A stretch of DNA of 64,000 bases, from positions 1,374,143 to 1,438,142 of the forward strand of contig VZTI01003146.1 of the NCBI GenBank assembly GCA_013397865.1, written 5' to 3'. The translations under genes and the position numbers were made by a program. This document shows positions 52,376-64,000 of this stretch, in pieces. Numbering within the stretch: position 1 is the stretch's first letter; each line of letters opens with the position of its first letter. Source of the DNA: Struthidea cinerea. Its lineage: Eukaryota; Chordata; Aves; Passeriformes; Corcoracidae. Under the pieces are notes generated by a model that did not search any database, was not told where the DNA came from, and was given only the letters and a program-made list of their open reading frames with translations.

Positions 52376-55255
52376 CGCTTGAATAAAGACAACTACTGAA
52401 GGCAAGAGGTAATGAATACCACTCAGAGCCAAAGTAAACAGTTCTTGCAACTTCTCAGGATCATGTATTCAAGTCCTGTTCCAAAATTCAAATTGACGGA
52501 CATCATGCTGTTACATTCCTACATAGTTGGAGCAAACCTCAATGGCTTTGCAATATGCCTAATACAATTTCCTAAGTTGTATTTACAGAAATTAGACCTG
52601 CATCAGTTTATACTTTGTTTAAAATCAGTTGTTTCAGTGCGTCAACCCCTGAATGTTTTAGATGCACATGCAGATAAAAATAACATAGATGAGTGTGCAT
52701 TTCCTAGCCAATTAAGAAGAACCTTGAAAATTGCCTACAGATCACCATTTTTTCTAAATAATTTCATAGGAGCTAATGACCTTACAGATGAGAATTTTGA
52801 CTACGTAACTTTTCATACTTATCTTCACCTCAAAGGAAGATATTCCTAATAGATCCAGAGCATTCACTAATTTTCAGTTTAATATATAAATATAAACATG
52901 GGACAGACAGTTAGACATGTCAAGTGTTCCAATTCGGTTCCTGCAGAACTTCTTCCTCCCATCTGTAGTTTCACAATGGCAACAAATTTTACAGTAACTG
53001 TGACAAGTCTGGTTAGAGAATCTCTACATTATTTGAATATTCCATTTTTTTAAAGAAATACCTATGAATCCAAACTTTCAGTCTATCTGTTAGCTACAGA
53101 CATGCAGGGAGAGAAAACAAAAAACCCTACCAAGTACGACAGCACCTTGGACATCCAGTGATGCTCAGAGACATGAATTAAATGCACCAAGCATATCCCA
53201 TTCTGCATTCTGATATAACAATCTCAGATACACTCCTATGCCAGCCCTTAGCAAAGCAGCTTCTAGAATACAGATCTTCGCCTGCATCAAAAAGATACTC
53301 CTGAGCCACAGAATTAGAGCAAAAGCTCTCCTATCCATAAGCCCAAAATACTTAAGATCACTTCATCCCCTCCAGTTTTCACACAAAGTATAAGCCATGG
53401 CAAGAACAACTTGAATGAAAATTAGTTCTAAATGAAAGCAAGAATACTTAGCACCTTTCTTGTGCATTTCAGCTTTCAAAAACACTTTGCAAATATTAAC
53501 ATGCCAAGACATAAAAGAACCATTGTTTCAGTGAAAGGAAGCAAGAAGAGAGGATGCAGAAGTTGGTAGCAAAATGGATGGATGGATAATATTTTAGTTT
53601 TGTAAGCTGTGGTTTCATTTCCATTGTAGTGATGCATCAAAACAGGTTCTGCAGTACTAGAACAACAAAAAACCACTACACTACTGAATATTGAGAGATT
53701 CTGGTAGACATGGTTTAATTTCAATTCTAATACTTTTTCCACTGAAATTCCTGTTGCTCTTCTCAAATTAAACCTGCAACATCTTTTTTTATTCTGTACC
53801 ACCATTCAAAAAGCTTTTATATTCTTATTAAGAACAGTGTTTTTCCTTTGCAGCTGGCATTACTGCCTTCCCAAAGGCATGCATGCCCAGCAGAGTCAAG
53901 ATGCTAGATACAAAGATGTAATTTGTTAAAGTTTGCTCATTGCATGCTCTGCTGAATTCCATTTTCATTTTCTAGGGTGCTGTGTGGCTCTTTAGCCACC
54001 TCTAATAGGTAAGACTTATGCAAAAAGATTCATCACAAAGCATTATCTGCTACATTCATACTCATTTGGGATGTCAAATACTACTAATGTAGATCAATGT
54101 TGGGGTCTCTTTGGAGAACTCCACGCCATCCCAAAACATCACAGTATGCATGCCAGTATTCCCCCACAGAAAACACTGGTAGCTGATGGACGGTGAGCTA
54201 ATTCACAGAGCAGGACTCTGACAGGTCCTCATCCTGTCAGATGAGGTACTGGTTAGTACCTCACTCACTCCACTGTTAGCAGCACTGATTTCAGGGAGAC
54301 GGATCGTAGAAAAAGTAAAGTGAGAACGGCCAAGTTTTTCACTTCAGTATTTAACGTCCAGCTCATTAAGGGCCCAGCTTGAAGCCCTGTGAACCTGGCA
54401 GAAACACTACCATTCAGGTTTTGAGAAGGGCTTTGAAAAATTAGGAGCTTGAACTTGATATTGAGAAAGGAACAGAAGCTTGCTAGGAGCAAGAGGCACA
54501 GGTTTCATGTCCTCCCATTGCTCAGCCGAGTTCAGTAGGCTTGATTACTAGTGGGAATTTGCACAGGGTTACCTCAGTCAACCCACATAAAAGCTCCAGT
54601 CAGCAGAAAAAGCATGGAAGTTGGCTTCCAGGTTAGCATTTGACAAGACTATCTAGCTGAAAACATCCCAGGGTATCATGTAACAATCTCCTTGGGTAAA
54701 AGTAATGAGGATTTGAAAATGGATCTGAGACAACCTGAACAATTAGAGCTATTTCTCACTAGAAAGAAAGAAATCAATATTAGAAACAGATCCTGAAAAT
54801 GCTTCTCTGTCTTAGCGTTATCTCTGACCTGCTGCAAAACCAGTGCTCAACCCACTAAAACTTCACCAGAAATTCCACTTTGTTCTGATTAATCAAAGAC
54901 ACCAAGTCCTAAAAATGATCTCTGTACCTGACTCAAAACAGACCAAATACAATGAGTTATTCGTGATCAAAATAGTTGTATCACAAACGCAGAGATGCAT
55001 GGTGAATACAGGTAAAGAAGAAGGCACAAAAAACACAAGGATACTTATATTTCTTGCTATCTGTGATGAATTACTCAGTTCCTGCCATGTTAGATGCATT
55101 TCATCTTCATAAATTACCATCACATGGCAGGTGCAGTGAGATCTGTCTCAATCCTGCTAAAGGTTTTTGTTTAGATAGTACAAAAATGGTATTAAATACT
55201 ACTGTAATATTTTATTTTAGCACTTTCAAATAAAATATAAAAATATACTTAAAAT
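52376..55255. other. Non-coding stretch, probably intronic
   Basis: The 145-codon plus-strand frame at 52412-52849 has no recognisable domain. A strong plus-strand acceptor and donor enclose only 33 bases at 53976-54008. No interspersed repeat recognised. Confidence 0.35.
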
Positions 55256-55262
55256 ACCATCC

Positions 55263-55635
55263 TGTCGCTGTGAGCGGCACTGACAGCAAGGAATGGCACA
55301 GCAATTTCAGAAGGGAAGCAGTTCTGACCTTTATTAATTAATTAATTCATCTTTATAACAGGGTTCACAAAGAGTGTGTTGAATGGCATAAGACAATTGG
55401 GTGCTCGGCCATCCACCTCTTGAGAGGATTGGTCAAGCTCTAAGACACTTATTCTAAAATATCAGAAAGCTAGAACCATAACAATCTTGCATAACAAACC
55501 CAGGTGCAAGATAAAGAATTCGTTTACAAGAACTCATAGCAGTGTTTTCATGGCTTCTGTGAGAACTGCAAAGTTCTCACAGAACGCTGCAGAAAAGCTG
55601 AAAGATTTCTCTACCAAAGCTTTTCAGCATCGACA
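55263..55635 (-). mobile_element. Solo LTR, ERVK-like endogenous retrovirus
   Basis: Read on the minus strand, the 373-bp element starts TGTCGATGCTG and ends ACAGCGACA, so the ends form the inverted repeat TGTCG/CGACA. It has a CCAAT box (55428-55432), a TATAAA (55352-55357) and an AATAAA (55330-55335) in the correct order for U3, R and U5. The flanking 6-mers are ccatcc and ccaccc, a target-site duplication with one transition. A 6-bp duplication is typical of the betaretrovirus-like (ERVK) class. There is no internal coding region, so this is a solo LTR left by recombination. Family naming is inferred. Confidence 0.82.
55555..55584. repeat. Perfect 13-bp hairpin inside the LTR
   Basis: Arms ttctgtgagaact and agttctcacagaa flank the four bases gcaa. 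It lies in the putative U3 part of the minus-strand LTR, upstream of its CCAAT and TATA motifs. Confidence 0.9.
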
Positions 55636-56204
55636 CCACCCCAATTTAAAAAAAAAAAAATGCAACCTAACAGAGAAAATCAGTTTTGTCCCAGAACTAC
55701 AGTGATTTTTTCAGAACTGTCCCATGTTGCTGCTTTCAGTAGATCTCAACACAGGAATACAGACTGTATTTTTTCCAAAGGCATTTTAACAAACAAAGCC
55801 ACCAACAAATAAGCAAGCATTACTCAAATGACAAATTACTGAGATTAAAAGGACAGCCTAAAAAGAAATTTTAAAAAGCAGAAAGTACCAACTATCAGTT
55901 TTCAAACACTTCAGCACACTCTTCTGTTTCCTAAGCTCTTTTGGGCAGGAGTGCCTTCTTGAGTTGGGAATTTCTGACACCCCAGCTATATTGGTTGATG
56001 GTGTGAAGACTGACTGCTGATTGATGTCACTTGGCTAGCAGAAGCTGCCACAATAGTCACAGTTATGTTGGCAAAAACAGTGCTTTTATCTGAATTGCTT
56101 CCCTCCGCTGTGGAATTTATTTTTTGCATGAATAAACATCAATATTGTAAACACAAGGAATTCAAGATTTGTGTGCAGTTTCATGGTATGATCTTGCTGG
56201 GATG

Positions 56205-57480
56205 AATGGAGACACGTTGCAATGGCTTGCATGAGTAGAGTGCTGCAAAGGAGGGATACAGGCTCCTTGGGAAGGGTATGTCAGAAGGACCTGGAGATGG
56301 AGACACCTTTCATGAGAGAGGCATCAGAATGCACGGAGCTTTGTCTGGGCATGGATGATGAGCTAAGTGAGAGCTCATGGGCACAGACTAGAGAGCAGAC
56401 CAGCACGGGTGACACTGTAGTGAGTAAGCATCTCCTACAGCACACTTGGCCAGGAAATCAAGTGGATGAGGCCCTCTATAGACAGGGAGCAGCAACCTCA
56501 TATTCACAGGTCCCAGTCCTTGTGAGGGAGGACTTAAACCACTCTGGTATGGGCAGGAAGGACAACACACCCAGGGAGAAGCATCCAGAGCGCTTCCAGA
56601 GAGCACTGATAAATTCCTGACCCAAGTAATAGAGGAGCCAACGGTGAGATATTCTGTACTGGACATCATACTTACTAAAAAGGAAGGGCTCCTTGGGGAC
56701 ATGAAGGTCACAGGCAGCCTTAAGTTGCAGTGACCCTGGTGGCATTCACAAGACCAATAGGAGGGAGAAGGGCAAATAAACAAGATCACAGTCCTAGCAT
56801 TCAGGATAGCAGGCTTTGGTCTCTCTGGGGACCTGCATGAAAACAGTCCCATGGGATAGGGCCCTGGAGGGAAAGAGGGGTCAGAGAAAGCTGCTTGATA
56901 CTCAAGGATCACCTCGTCCAAACTCAAGAAACATTCCTCTCAAAGAGCAGGGAGTCACGCAGAAATAGCAGGAGGCCTATAGAGATGAAAAAGGAGGTCC
57001 TGGCAAAACTCAAACACAAAAAGGAAGTATACAAAAGGAGGAAGCAGGAACAGGTAGACTAGAAGGAGGACAGAGACGCTGCCTGAGTGTGCAGAAATGC
57101 AGTCAGGAAAGCCAGAGCCCACCTGGAGCTAAAACTAGTGAGGAATGACAAGAATAAGTATCTGAAGAGAGGGTATAAAGATGGTACAGCCAGATCCTTC
57201 TCAGTAGTGTTCAGTGACAGGAAAAGAAGCAACATGCACAAACTGAAACACAGGAGAGTCCCCCTGAACATCAGGAAACACTTTTTTACTGTGAGGGTGA
57301 CTGAGCCCCGGCACAGGTTGCCAAGAGAGGTTGTGGAGTCTTCATCCTTGAAGATACTCAAAAGCCATCTGGATTTAGTCCTAGGCACCCGGTTCTACAT
57401 GGCCCTGCTTGAGCAAGGGTGATGGAGCAGATGGCCTTCAGCAGTCCCTTCCAACCTCAACCATCACCTCACTCTTCTAA
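56205..57480 (+). mobile_element. CR1 LINE with endonuclease part and 3' end, reverse transcriptase deleted
   Basis: From about 56245 the plus-strand translation follows the CR1 ORF2 endonuclease in decayed form: CTELCLGMDDELSES, VDEALYRQGAATS and VLVREDLNHSG, where the catalytic-type GDFN motif is replaced by EDLN. The homology continues through the region after the endonuclease to about 57150. It then jumps directly to the CR1 3' end (RVPLNIRKHFFTVRV, then 'ggcacaggttgccaagagag' and 'cagtcccttccaacctcaac'). The whole reverse-transcriptase domain is missing, so the copy has a large internal deletion. The longest remaining frame is 56222-56620 (132 codons). The element is inactive. Confidence 0.88.
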
Positions 57481-57920
57481 GGCACTGCTGTTTTAGAAAA
57501 CTTCCAGCCACAAACCAGTGTTTTGCTGCTGGTTTAGACCAGCCTTCCTGACCATAAAGTACCCTTCAGGTACACTCAGTGTATTTTTGCTTCACCCAGC
57601 ATGCAGTGAGCCCTGTCTCAACCCGAGCCTCCAGGCATTTTAATAAAATGAATAAATAACTGCTTTCTGTATTACATTCACAATTCCACTACTTCAACCA
57701 GCATGTCAAGATCTTTTCTCAGATCATATTACTTTCATATACAGCAACTTCATACTTTAGGACAAAAGGAAAAGAAAAAAATCTTGACAGAAACAAAACT
57801 TGGGCCTTCCTTAACATATCAGTGTCCAGTTGCAGGACAGATGAAACCAAGGAACAAAACCTAAACACTTAAAATAAAATATGCTGTAAAATTAATTATT
57901 TCAAAGAATTTTTTATACTA
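57481..57920. other. Non-coding stretch, probably intronic
   Basis: AT-rich. A minus-strand acceptor-like tract near 57759-57781 is followed after only 22 bases by a GTAATA donor-like site. This is too short to call an exon. Confidence 0.35.
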
Positions 57921-57922
57921 AC

Positions 57923-57972
57923 CTCAGGTCCAGAAATCTTTACTGCTGATGTGTAATACTGCATTTTTCAGA
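57923..57972 (-). CDS. Possible exon carrying a start codon, minus strand
   Basis: A very strong acceptor (ttcttccctttctgttctcag) and a good donor (GTTAGT) bound 50 bases. Two frames contain stops. The third has an in-frame stop just before an ATG at 57962-57964, with A at position -3, and then reads MQYYTSAVKISGPE to the donor in phase 0. This is the pattern of an exon with a short piece of 5' UTR and the translation start. It is on the same strand as the terminal exon at 46850-47131 and 10.8 kb upstream. The phases of the two do not join directly (0 against 2), so at least one more exon would be required. Short splice pairs also occur by chance here. Confidence 0.28.
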
Positions 57973-60900
57973 CTGAGAACAGAAAGGGAAGAAACTCACT
58001 ATGAAAAATTTGAAGACCGTTAGGACGTCTGAAAAATCTGTTCTCTATCAAACTGCATCACCTTCAGACACCTGGCAAACATGGATTTACCTCAATGTTG
58101 TTTCTCTCATTCTCTCCACCCCTGCACCCTTAACAAATTTGTCCAGCAACATGGCAGTAGTGTTCTGTTCAGACAAATTCTGTGTCTGCCCCTGCTCATC
58201 ATGGGTCAAAACTGATATAAAATGATGCAATCAATAAAAGTGACACATTTTTAATCCAGTTAACATGTGCCAATAATTCAGTGGATACTGTGGCCTCCTT
58301 ACTGTTCATTTATGGCGACTTTTCTTCTAAATGGCAGTGGCATTTTCCAGTTACACTCTCTAGGTTGTTAGCACCACCTGACCATAGACAAACTCCATAT
58401 ATTTAAAGAACAATAACCTACAACCTTTAAATACCCAGATATATTCATTTACTCCTTCAAGCATTTTTCCATTTCCTTCTTTAAGTGTTGCATTATTTTC
58501 TATTTTCAAGAAGTAAAACACACTCCTTTCTTCCCCTGGCCACAGCATTGCCTCTAAATCAACGAAGAGCATTTGTAAATTTCACTGTGATCCGTTTATT
58601 TTGTCATTTAGCCATTCGCCAATTAACCTTTGCTTGTTTAAGATGCACATATATTCTGAATATTTACACAATATAATTATTATATGCCAAGTATCATTAA
58701 GGACTTGGTTTTATCATCTAAGGCACAACTATATTAAGCAATAGTTCTTGCCAAAGACAGTGGCATTTTCACCTGTTTAAGGCACAGGACAGTGACTCTT
58801 TCAGGAAACCAGAGTTCTGCTCTTTGCTTTTTGATTAACCACTTGGGAAACTTTGCTCAAATCACTTCACCTGCATTGCATCAGTTTGTTGTCACAGAAT
58901 GGGTTTATCTCTCTACACTGTCATTTTCCTCACTCTAAGCAGCTCTGTAAAGCATTCAGGAACCTGATTTATTTCCACAACATGTCTAAGACTAGGAAAT
59001 TGGCAGAGTTATTCTGCATATGAAAAATACTGTCATCAGTTTCCGTTCCTTACATACTAGTGGCACAATATTACTATTTTTGCTCATCTTAATAAAGAAA
59101 AAATGTTAGGAACATCTTTCTTCTCAACCCATTCACCAACTGTGCACAGTTTTTCACATTGCAACAGTAATATAAATCAAGATCTAAGCTTACTAAAGAG
59201 CACCTCAGATGCTTTCAGTATTTGATGCAGTTCAATATACCTCAGGTGCCAGGCTGAGAGTAGTGGTGTGAGAGAAGTGGCAACTGGTAGTATGAACAAG
59301 TTGAGATTTTAAGTCCAACTTCCCCAGCACAGCACGCAAAATTAAGGGGCAAAACTCTGGATAACAACAGTAGAGATGTAAATTCCAACACTGATAACCA
59401 TATTGCAAGACATTACTGTGCACAGTTCTCCACTGTCTGAACCAGCTGGAAAGCATCCTGATCTTGGCTGTGGAGGAATCATTCCCAAAGCAATGCCTTC
59501 ATGTGGAAAGGAGGTGTTCCAACAATGAAGGATCTACATGGCTAACCGAAACACTGTAAGTCTGAATGACCCCAGAAGTTTGCTAGAAGCTGCTATTTTA
59601 ATCTAGCAGCCTTTAAGCTGCAGCAGCATTATACTGGGAACAAGAGAAAAGGCAGGCAGACTGCAATGTTTGGAAGGAAAGGTAGGAACTTAGGCCACTG
59701 CGGCTATACTCCCTTCTTCACGCCTCATGTCTGAGAGCAACTACGGAAGGATGTGAATTTATTCCCATACAAATTGCTTCTTTCTCAAGGTACCTGTCCA
59801 CTACCAAATGGTTTGGCTCAACCACTAGCATGTCCTATGTTCCAACACACTCAGTATCAGTACTGATATTTTCCCTTCTTTCTTCATATGTAGCACCCCC
59901 ATTTTGACAATGTGAATCTCAGTGAGGAAGACATTGCAAACTAAAGCTTCTACCACTTCTTAAACGATCATTTTTACTTTGTGGAAGTTAATGTCAACAT
60001 GCAGCTCTCCTAGTACTAAAAATTGTTCACAACATCATCACCTACTGATTTCTACTACTTGGAATAGTCACTGAAGAGGAACAGAATTCTCATAAATGTA
60101 GTTGATATTAAAGAGTTCTGGAAGATCAAGATCAAGGACATAAGTTATAACATACTCCAATAATAGCAACAAAAAATGTTCACCTGTACAGGGACCTCAT
60201 TTTTCAATGCTCCAATTCTCTACTTTGATAAAACAGCATCTAATTGTACAATATGCTCAATATTGAGGAATCCAAAAATACAGACAATTGCACCCTTTTA
60301 AAGCAGTAGGAATCATCTTTATCTCATTTAAGAATTCCCAAGCATGCCAGCCAATATTTTATCTTTGAAAATTTGTCTTACATGAATGAAAACCTACAGG
60401 TTTAAATCTGAGTCACACTCTAGAACTAGTTTTAGGATTGAAAAATGATGAGACTACAGAAATACAGAATTTAACTGCTGCTTGAAGAGTCTCAAGGTTA
60501 ATGTCAGTTCATTTTATATAAAAATACCAAGAAGCCTCATACATCCCTTCTGTTAACAAAACAATGAAAGCTAATATTCTTAAGAACAACATGATCTAAA
60601 GAACACATATTTGGGTATTTAATAATGCTAGAATAATTGGTTTTCATTTCTTATTTCTATCCAGTGGCATATACCTTTCTAGCACCTTCAACATGAATCA
60701 TATTGAATTAAGCAGATTCATACATTGAAGTCCAGTAATTTTTAAACATAAAATTCCCTTTGCAGTACTGATTAGCAGCAGCATTAACTGAAGACAGTAG
60801 GGAAAACAACCACCAAGAGAATTTAGTACTGAGGTTCAGGGGCACAGCAGGGGAGTCAGAAAGAGGAAGAAAATGAAACCTCCCCAGAAGAAGCTGGGTT

Positions 60901-62590
60901 GAGAAGCCTAAATATCAACTGAAAACATCACCTCATTTGAATAGTTCTCAATTCTTCTTGCTCCCCCCATTTCACCATTCAGTGACACTTTATATTCCAC
61001 AATGAGAAACACTCATTTCTCCAAACAAATTAAATTCACTCCCAAGTCCACCTAGAAACTGTAAGCAGAGTTTCATATTTAAATAAATAAATAAATGTCA
61101 CAATTCCTTCCCTTCATTTCTCTGCCCTTTCTCTCCTCTTCCTCTTCTGTCCTGCTACAACAAAATCCTTCCTTCTTCTCTGTATTTAAATGAAGATTTC
61201 TCAGTAACAATTTCTAGTTTTCTCCTAGTCCTAAGTCTTAGCTGCCAAATGCCTACCAGCAGACAAAACCTAAAAGCTAATGGTAGAAGTGAAATGATGA
61301 TCCTCTGCATATTAATATTACATTCTGGGATAAACTTCAGAGGAACTATTGAGAGACGCAACTCAAAGTGACAACTCGACTTCCCTGGAAGTTTTAAGCA
61401 GCAGAAAACTTCTTGTGAAGGAAGCAGAAGGTTGCTTAAAAAAGTTAGTATTTTATTCCTCAACACAAGTTTTCTTGTAACTCTCAATGCAGGTGAGTGA
61501 ACGCAGGTTTAAACTGATATGGGTGTTGTCCGTATTTAAGAAGGCTCCGGTTCCGGTGCTGCCACTGCTACTCGGCCAAACAAAAGCAGATCAAAATTGT
61601 TACAATTTCTATAATTTTCATAGATTCTTGGGAAAACAGAATGCCACTGTTCCTCGATGTGAGCCTTGACACGCTGCCTCTCAGCCAGCACACATAGTCT
61701 GGGTCATCATGTCCAACTACTTCCTGAGGATAAAAATTGGTATAGATGTGCAGTAACAGAAATGACTCATCCATACACAGCAATGCATGGGAGAAGAGTA
61801 GAGTGGTGATGGCATCTATCTTCTAGCATTCACTAGTCAAGAGAGCAGAGGCATGAGGACAGGGAACTCCAGCCTTAAAAAACAACCTGATTCTTTCTAT
61901 TATTTTCAGGCATACCTATCTTATGTGGGGGTTAGTGAGGAAGACTGCATTCTGCTTTCATCAGCAGAGATTTCCAGCTTCTTCCACCACCAGGGTTACA
62001 TGACCAGGTCTGACTTTTTGCTATAGCACCGGCTGGACATTGCTGGGGTTCTTTTTGACAATTTTAAGTGTAGCTTCTACCCAGTTAACTCTGCTGTTGT
62101 GGAAACAGTAGCTATATCCCAGAAAGAAGGTGATGCGGATACTTTTGTAAACATTATCAGACCTGGTCTGATCTGCAAATTAGAATGAGTAACGGAACTA
62201 TTTTACACAGTTTGCTTCTAATTCTGACACAGATGGCACTTAAACAAGGATTCCAGCCTTGGCAGATTTCTTCAAAGCCAGTGCCAAGGCCAGGATAATC
62301 CTTTCTAGCAATTTTCTCCTTGATTTTTGAGCCACCAACTTCCAAATAAAATAGAATTTGTTATCTGCCGCTCCCTTTCTACAGCCATGCATTGAACAAG
62401 CTTTGACAAAACAAGACAGACCTTCAAATACTGAGCCAAGTGACACGAAAAGAGTCATGAATCTGTACAAGGTACAGGCCTCATCTCTTAACCTTTACCT
62501 TCAGGTGGATGTATCACAAGGAAGAGAAAAATCAGTGATCCAATGAAAAGTTAAAAAAAAAAAAGGGGAAAAGTAAAATTATGCCAAGTG
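57973..62590. other. Non-coding stretch with one small CpG cluster
   Basis: AT-rich DNA. A pyrimidine-rich tract lies near 61105-61150. Seven CpGs cluster at about 61500-61675 (including two close 'tccgg' words) without a convincing exon. No interspersed repeat recognised. Confidence 0.35.
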
Positions 62591-62597
62591 TGGGATA

Positions 62598-62662
62598 ATG
62601 AACAATGACTGTTTTTAAGGCTAGCATTAATGAACAATGGTTGTTTTTTAAAGCTAGCATTC
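62598..62662. repeat. Imperfect 32-33 bp tandem duplication
   Basis: Two consecutive units start atgaacaatg and end gctagcatt (62598-62629 and 62630-62662). They differ by a few substitutions and one extra T. Confidence 0.9.
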
Positions 62663-64000
62663 ACAATGAAGAGGAAGATGAGGCAAACCCAACAGAGCAA
62701 AAATAGCGCAATAGACATTGTGGGCATGTTTCCTTGCACAAAACCACTTCTGAAAAAGTTCTTTAGCTACAGCATTAGGCAAATAACCAACAGAGCCAAC
62801 TCTGAAGAGAATGCAGACAAACTCATGAAGAATGCAAACTTACATTGTTCTCTTCTCACACAAAATCTTAATGTTATCAGCACAGACACATTACAGGAAA
62901 AGAAGATACACCAGAAATCTCCTGTCCTTAAACAGACATTTTGTTAATTTATTCTAATGCAGATGATGAAAAGCCTTCAAAGCTGACAAGAGCTCATTAA
63001 CATAGGCTTTCATACAAGACAGGAAATAAACACACATTTTTTAAAAAAAATAAATTGCTTTTCTGGATCTAGACAAACACTCCCATCAACACCAATAGGA
63101 GTTTGCAGGTAGTTAAAATTTAGCATACAGTGCAAAGGCTTTGTAGTCAGATTATGAATTTTACCAATTATTAGCCTTTATAAACATCAGGCAAAAAAAA
63201 AAAAAGCTTGGTTTCTGTTGGCTTTGTGTCTGTGTTTGTTTTTTAAGACTGTTCTTATAAGGCCACATAAAAAAAATAATCAGACAAAGGATGAAAGAGG
63301 AGAGTATTCCAGTAAGGGTCTATTAACAGCTGATTGTTTATCTCAGGTAAAAACAAAAGACACTCATTTGAGCAGAAAGTAGTCTCAAAATCATTGTTTT
63401 TAAGAACACTTCAATTCAGTGAGTTAAGTGCACTTGGGAGATGCCTAATTTTACAGTTTTCTAGAATAATTAATTCAGAAGCAATACTACTTTTACTAAT
63501 ATTAAAGTTCTACACACTGAAATTTCAGATCAAGCCTTTGACAGACTTTAATGTTTCCATCAGACATGCAGTCATTCATCACGGCTCTGCACTTTGGCTT
63601 TCTGAGGACTGTACTCTGGAATTTCTGCAGATTGAATAGCTGCCACAGAGAAATCAAGATATAAGTAATACTATTTTCAGTACTCCTTTAAAGAAAACCA
63701 GTGCATATTTCTCCCGACCTGAGAAAACTTACAATCTTCTCATGTCATCTAAACAACAAAGAAAAGAAGTTGTCACGTATATTTCAGACATTAAGACAAA
63801 GAAAAGTATCTTGCTCCATACTGTCATTCAAGTACCTCCAAGCTGTGCTTTCCCTACCAGGAACTGAGAAGGGGGTACATACTTCGAACACGAAAGATGC
63901 CATACACAACATAACCCAAAAATCATGAGAATGAAACATCAACAGGATGAGAAATGGCACCAGCTACTACAGCAGGCAATTAAAAGACCAAAAAAAAAAA
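62663..64000. other. Non-coding stretch to the window end
   Basis: AT-rich DNA with A-rich tracts near 63192-63205 and at the very end. A minus-strand acceptor and a perfect GTAAGT donor enclose only 16 bases at 63733-63748. No gene recognised. Confidence 0.35.

Noticed and set aside
52412..52849. 145-codon plus-strand frame downstream of the ERVL-like LTR
   Set aside because: No retroviral or cellular domain is recognisable, and it lies outside the LTR borders.
53976..54008. 33-bp plus-strand segment between a strong acceptor and GTAAGA donor
   Set aside because: Very short, with stops in two frames and no neighbouring exon. It illustrates how often splice-like pairs arise by chance here.
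54877..55011. Plus-strand frame ending in a GTAAAG donor
   Set aside because: The acceptor tract is poor and no homology is recognised.
57739..57758. About 20-base minus-strand microexon candidate (YEVAVY-type frame) before a GTAATA donor
   Set aside because: It could be fitted in phase to other candidates, but with such freedom of choice the fit has little weight.

Overview
This window looks like nuclear DNA from a bird. It is AT-rich and CpG-poor, with large stretches that hold no long open frame. It carries many fragments of the CR1 (chicken repeat 1) LINE on both strands, including the typical end pattern near 'tagaatcacagaatcat' and its complement. It also holds two solo LTRs of avian endogenous-retrovirus type. 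Nothing bacterial, viral-genomic, CRISPR-like or operon-like is present. No gene could be named with confidence, and no new defence or mobile system is visible.

Layout. A compact CpG island (about 1200-1600) with a strong CTCF-like motif lies at the left end and is the only promoter-like segment. The left flank of the island carries a 78-bp imperfect tandem duplication. From 4 to 36 kb the sequence is mostly intergenic or intronic, with CR1 pieces at 4.0, 4.9-5.4, 19.9-20.2, 23.8, 28.3-28.6, 34.1-34.4 and 35.8-36.0 kb. Among them are exon-like islands at 9.6-9.8, 25.9-26.1, 27.4-27.6 and 31.2-31.3 kb. At 37.2 kb a perfect 126-bp palindrome with a (TA)13 core ends exactly at the only ambiguous base of the window. 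This is probably an assembly foldback, but could be a real palindromic AT-rich repeat.

From 46.8 to 58 kb there is probably part of a minus-strand gene. A last coding exon (stop at 46981, strong splice acceptor at 47132-47133, poly(A) signal at 46867-46872) is the best-supported coding element of the window. A possible start-codon exon lies 11 kb upstream at 57923-57972. Between them sit a plus-strand ERVL-like solo LTR (51972-52375), a minus-strand ERVK-like solo LTR with a 6-bp target duplication (55263-55635), and a 1.3-kb internally deleted CR1 copy that keeps endonuclease and 3'-end sequence but has lost the reverse transcriptase. The rest, to 64 kb, holds only small simple repeats.

All exon calls rest on splice-site and reading-frame inspection alone. 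Similar splice pairs occur by chance on both strands, so most are given low confidence.
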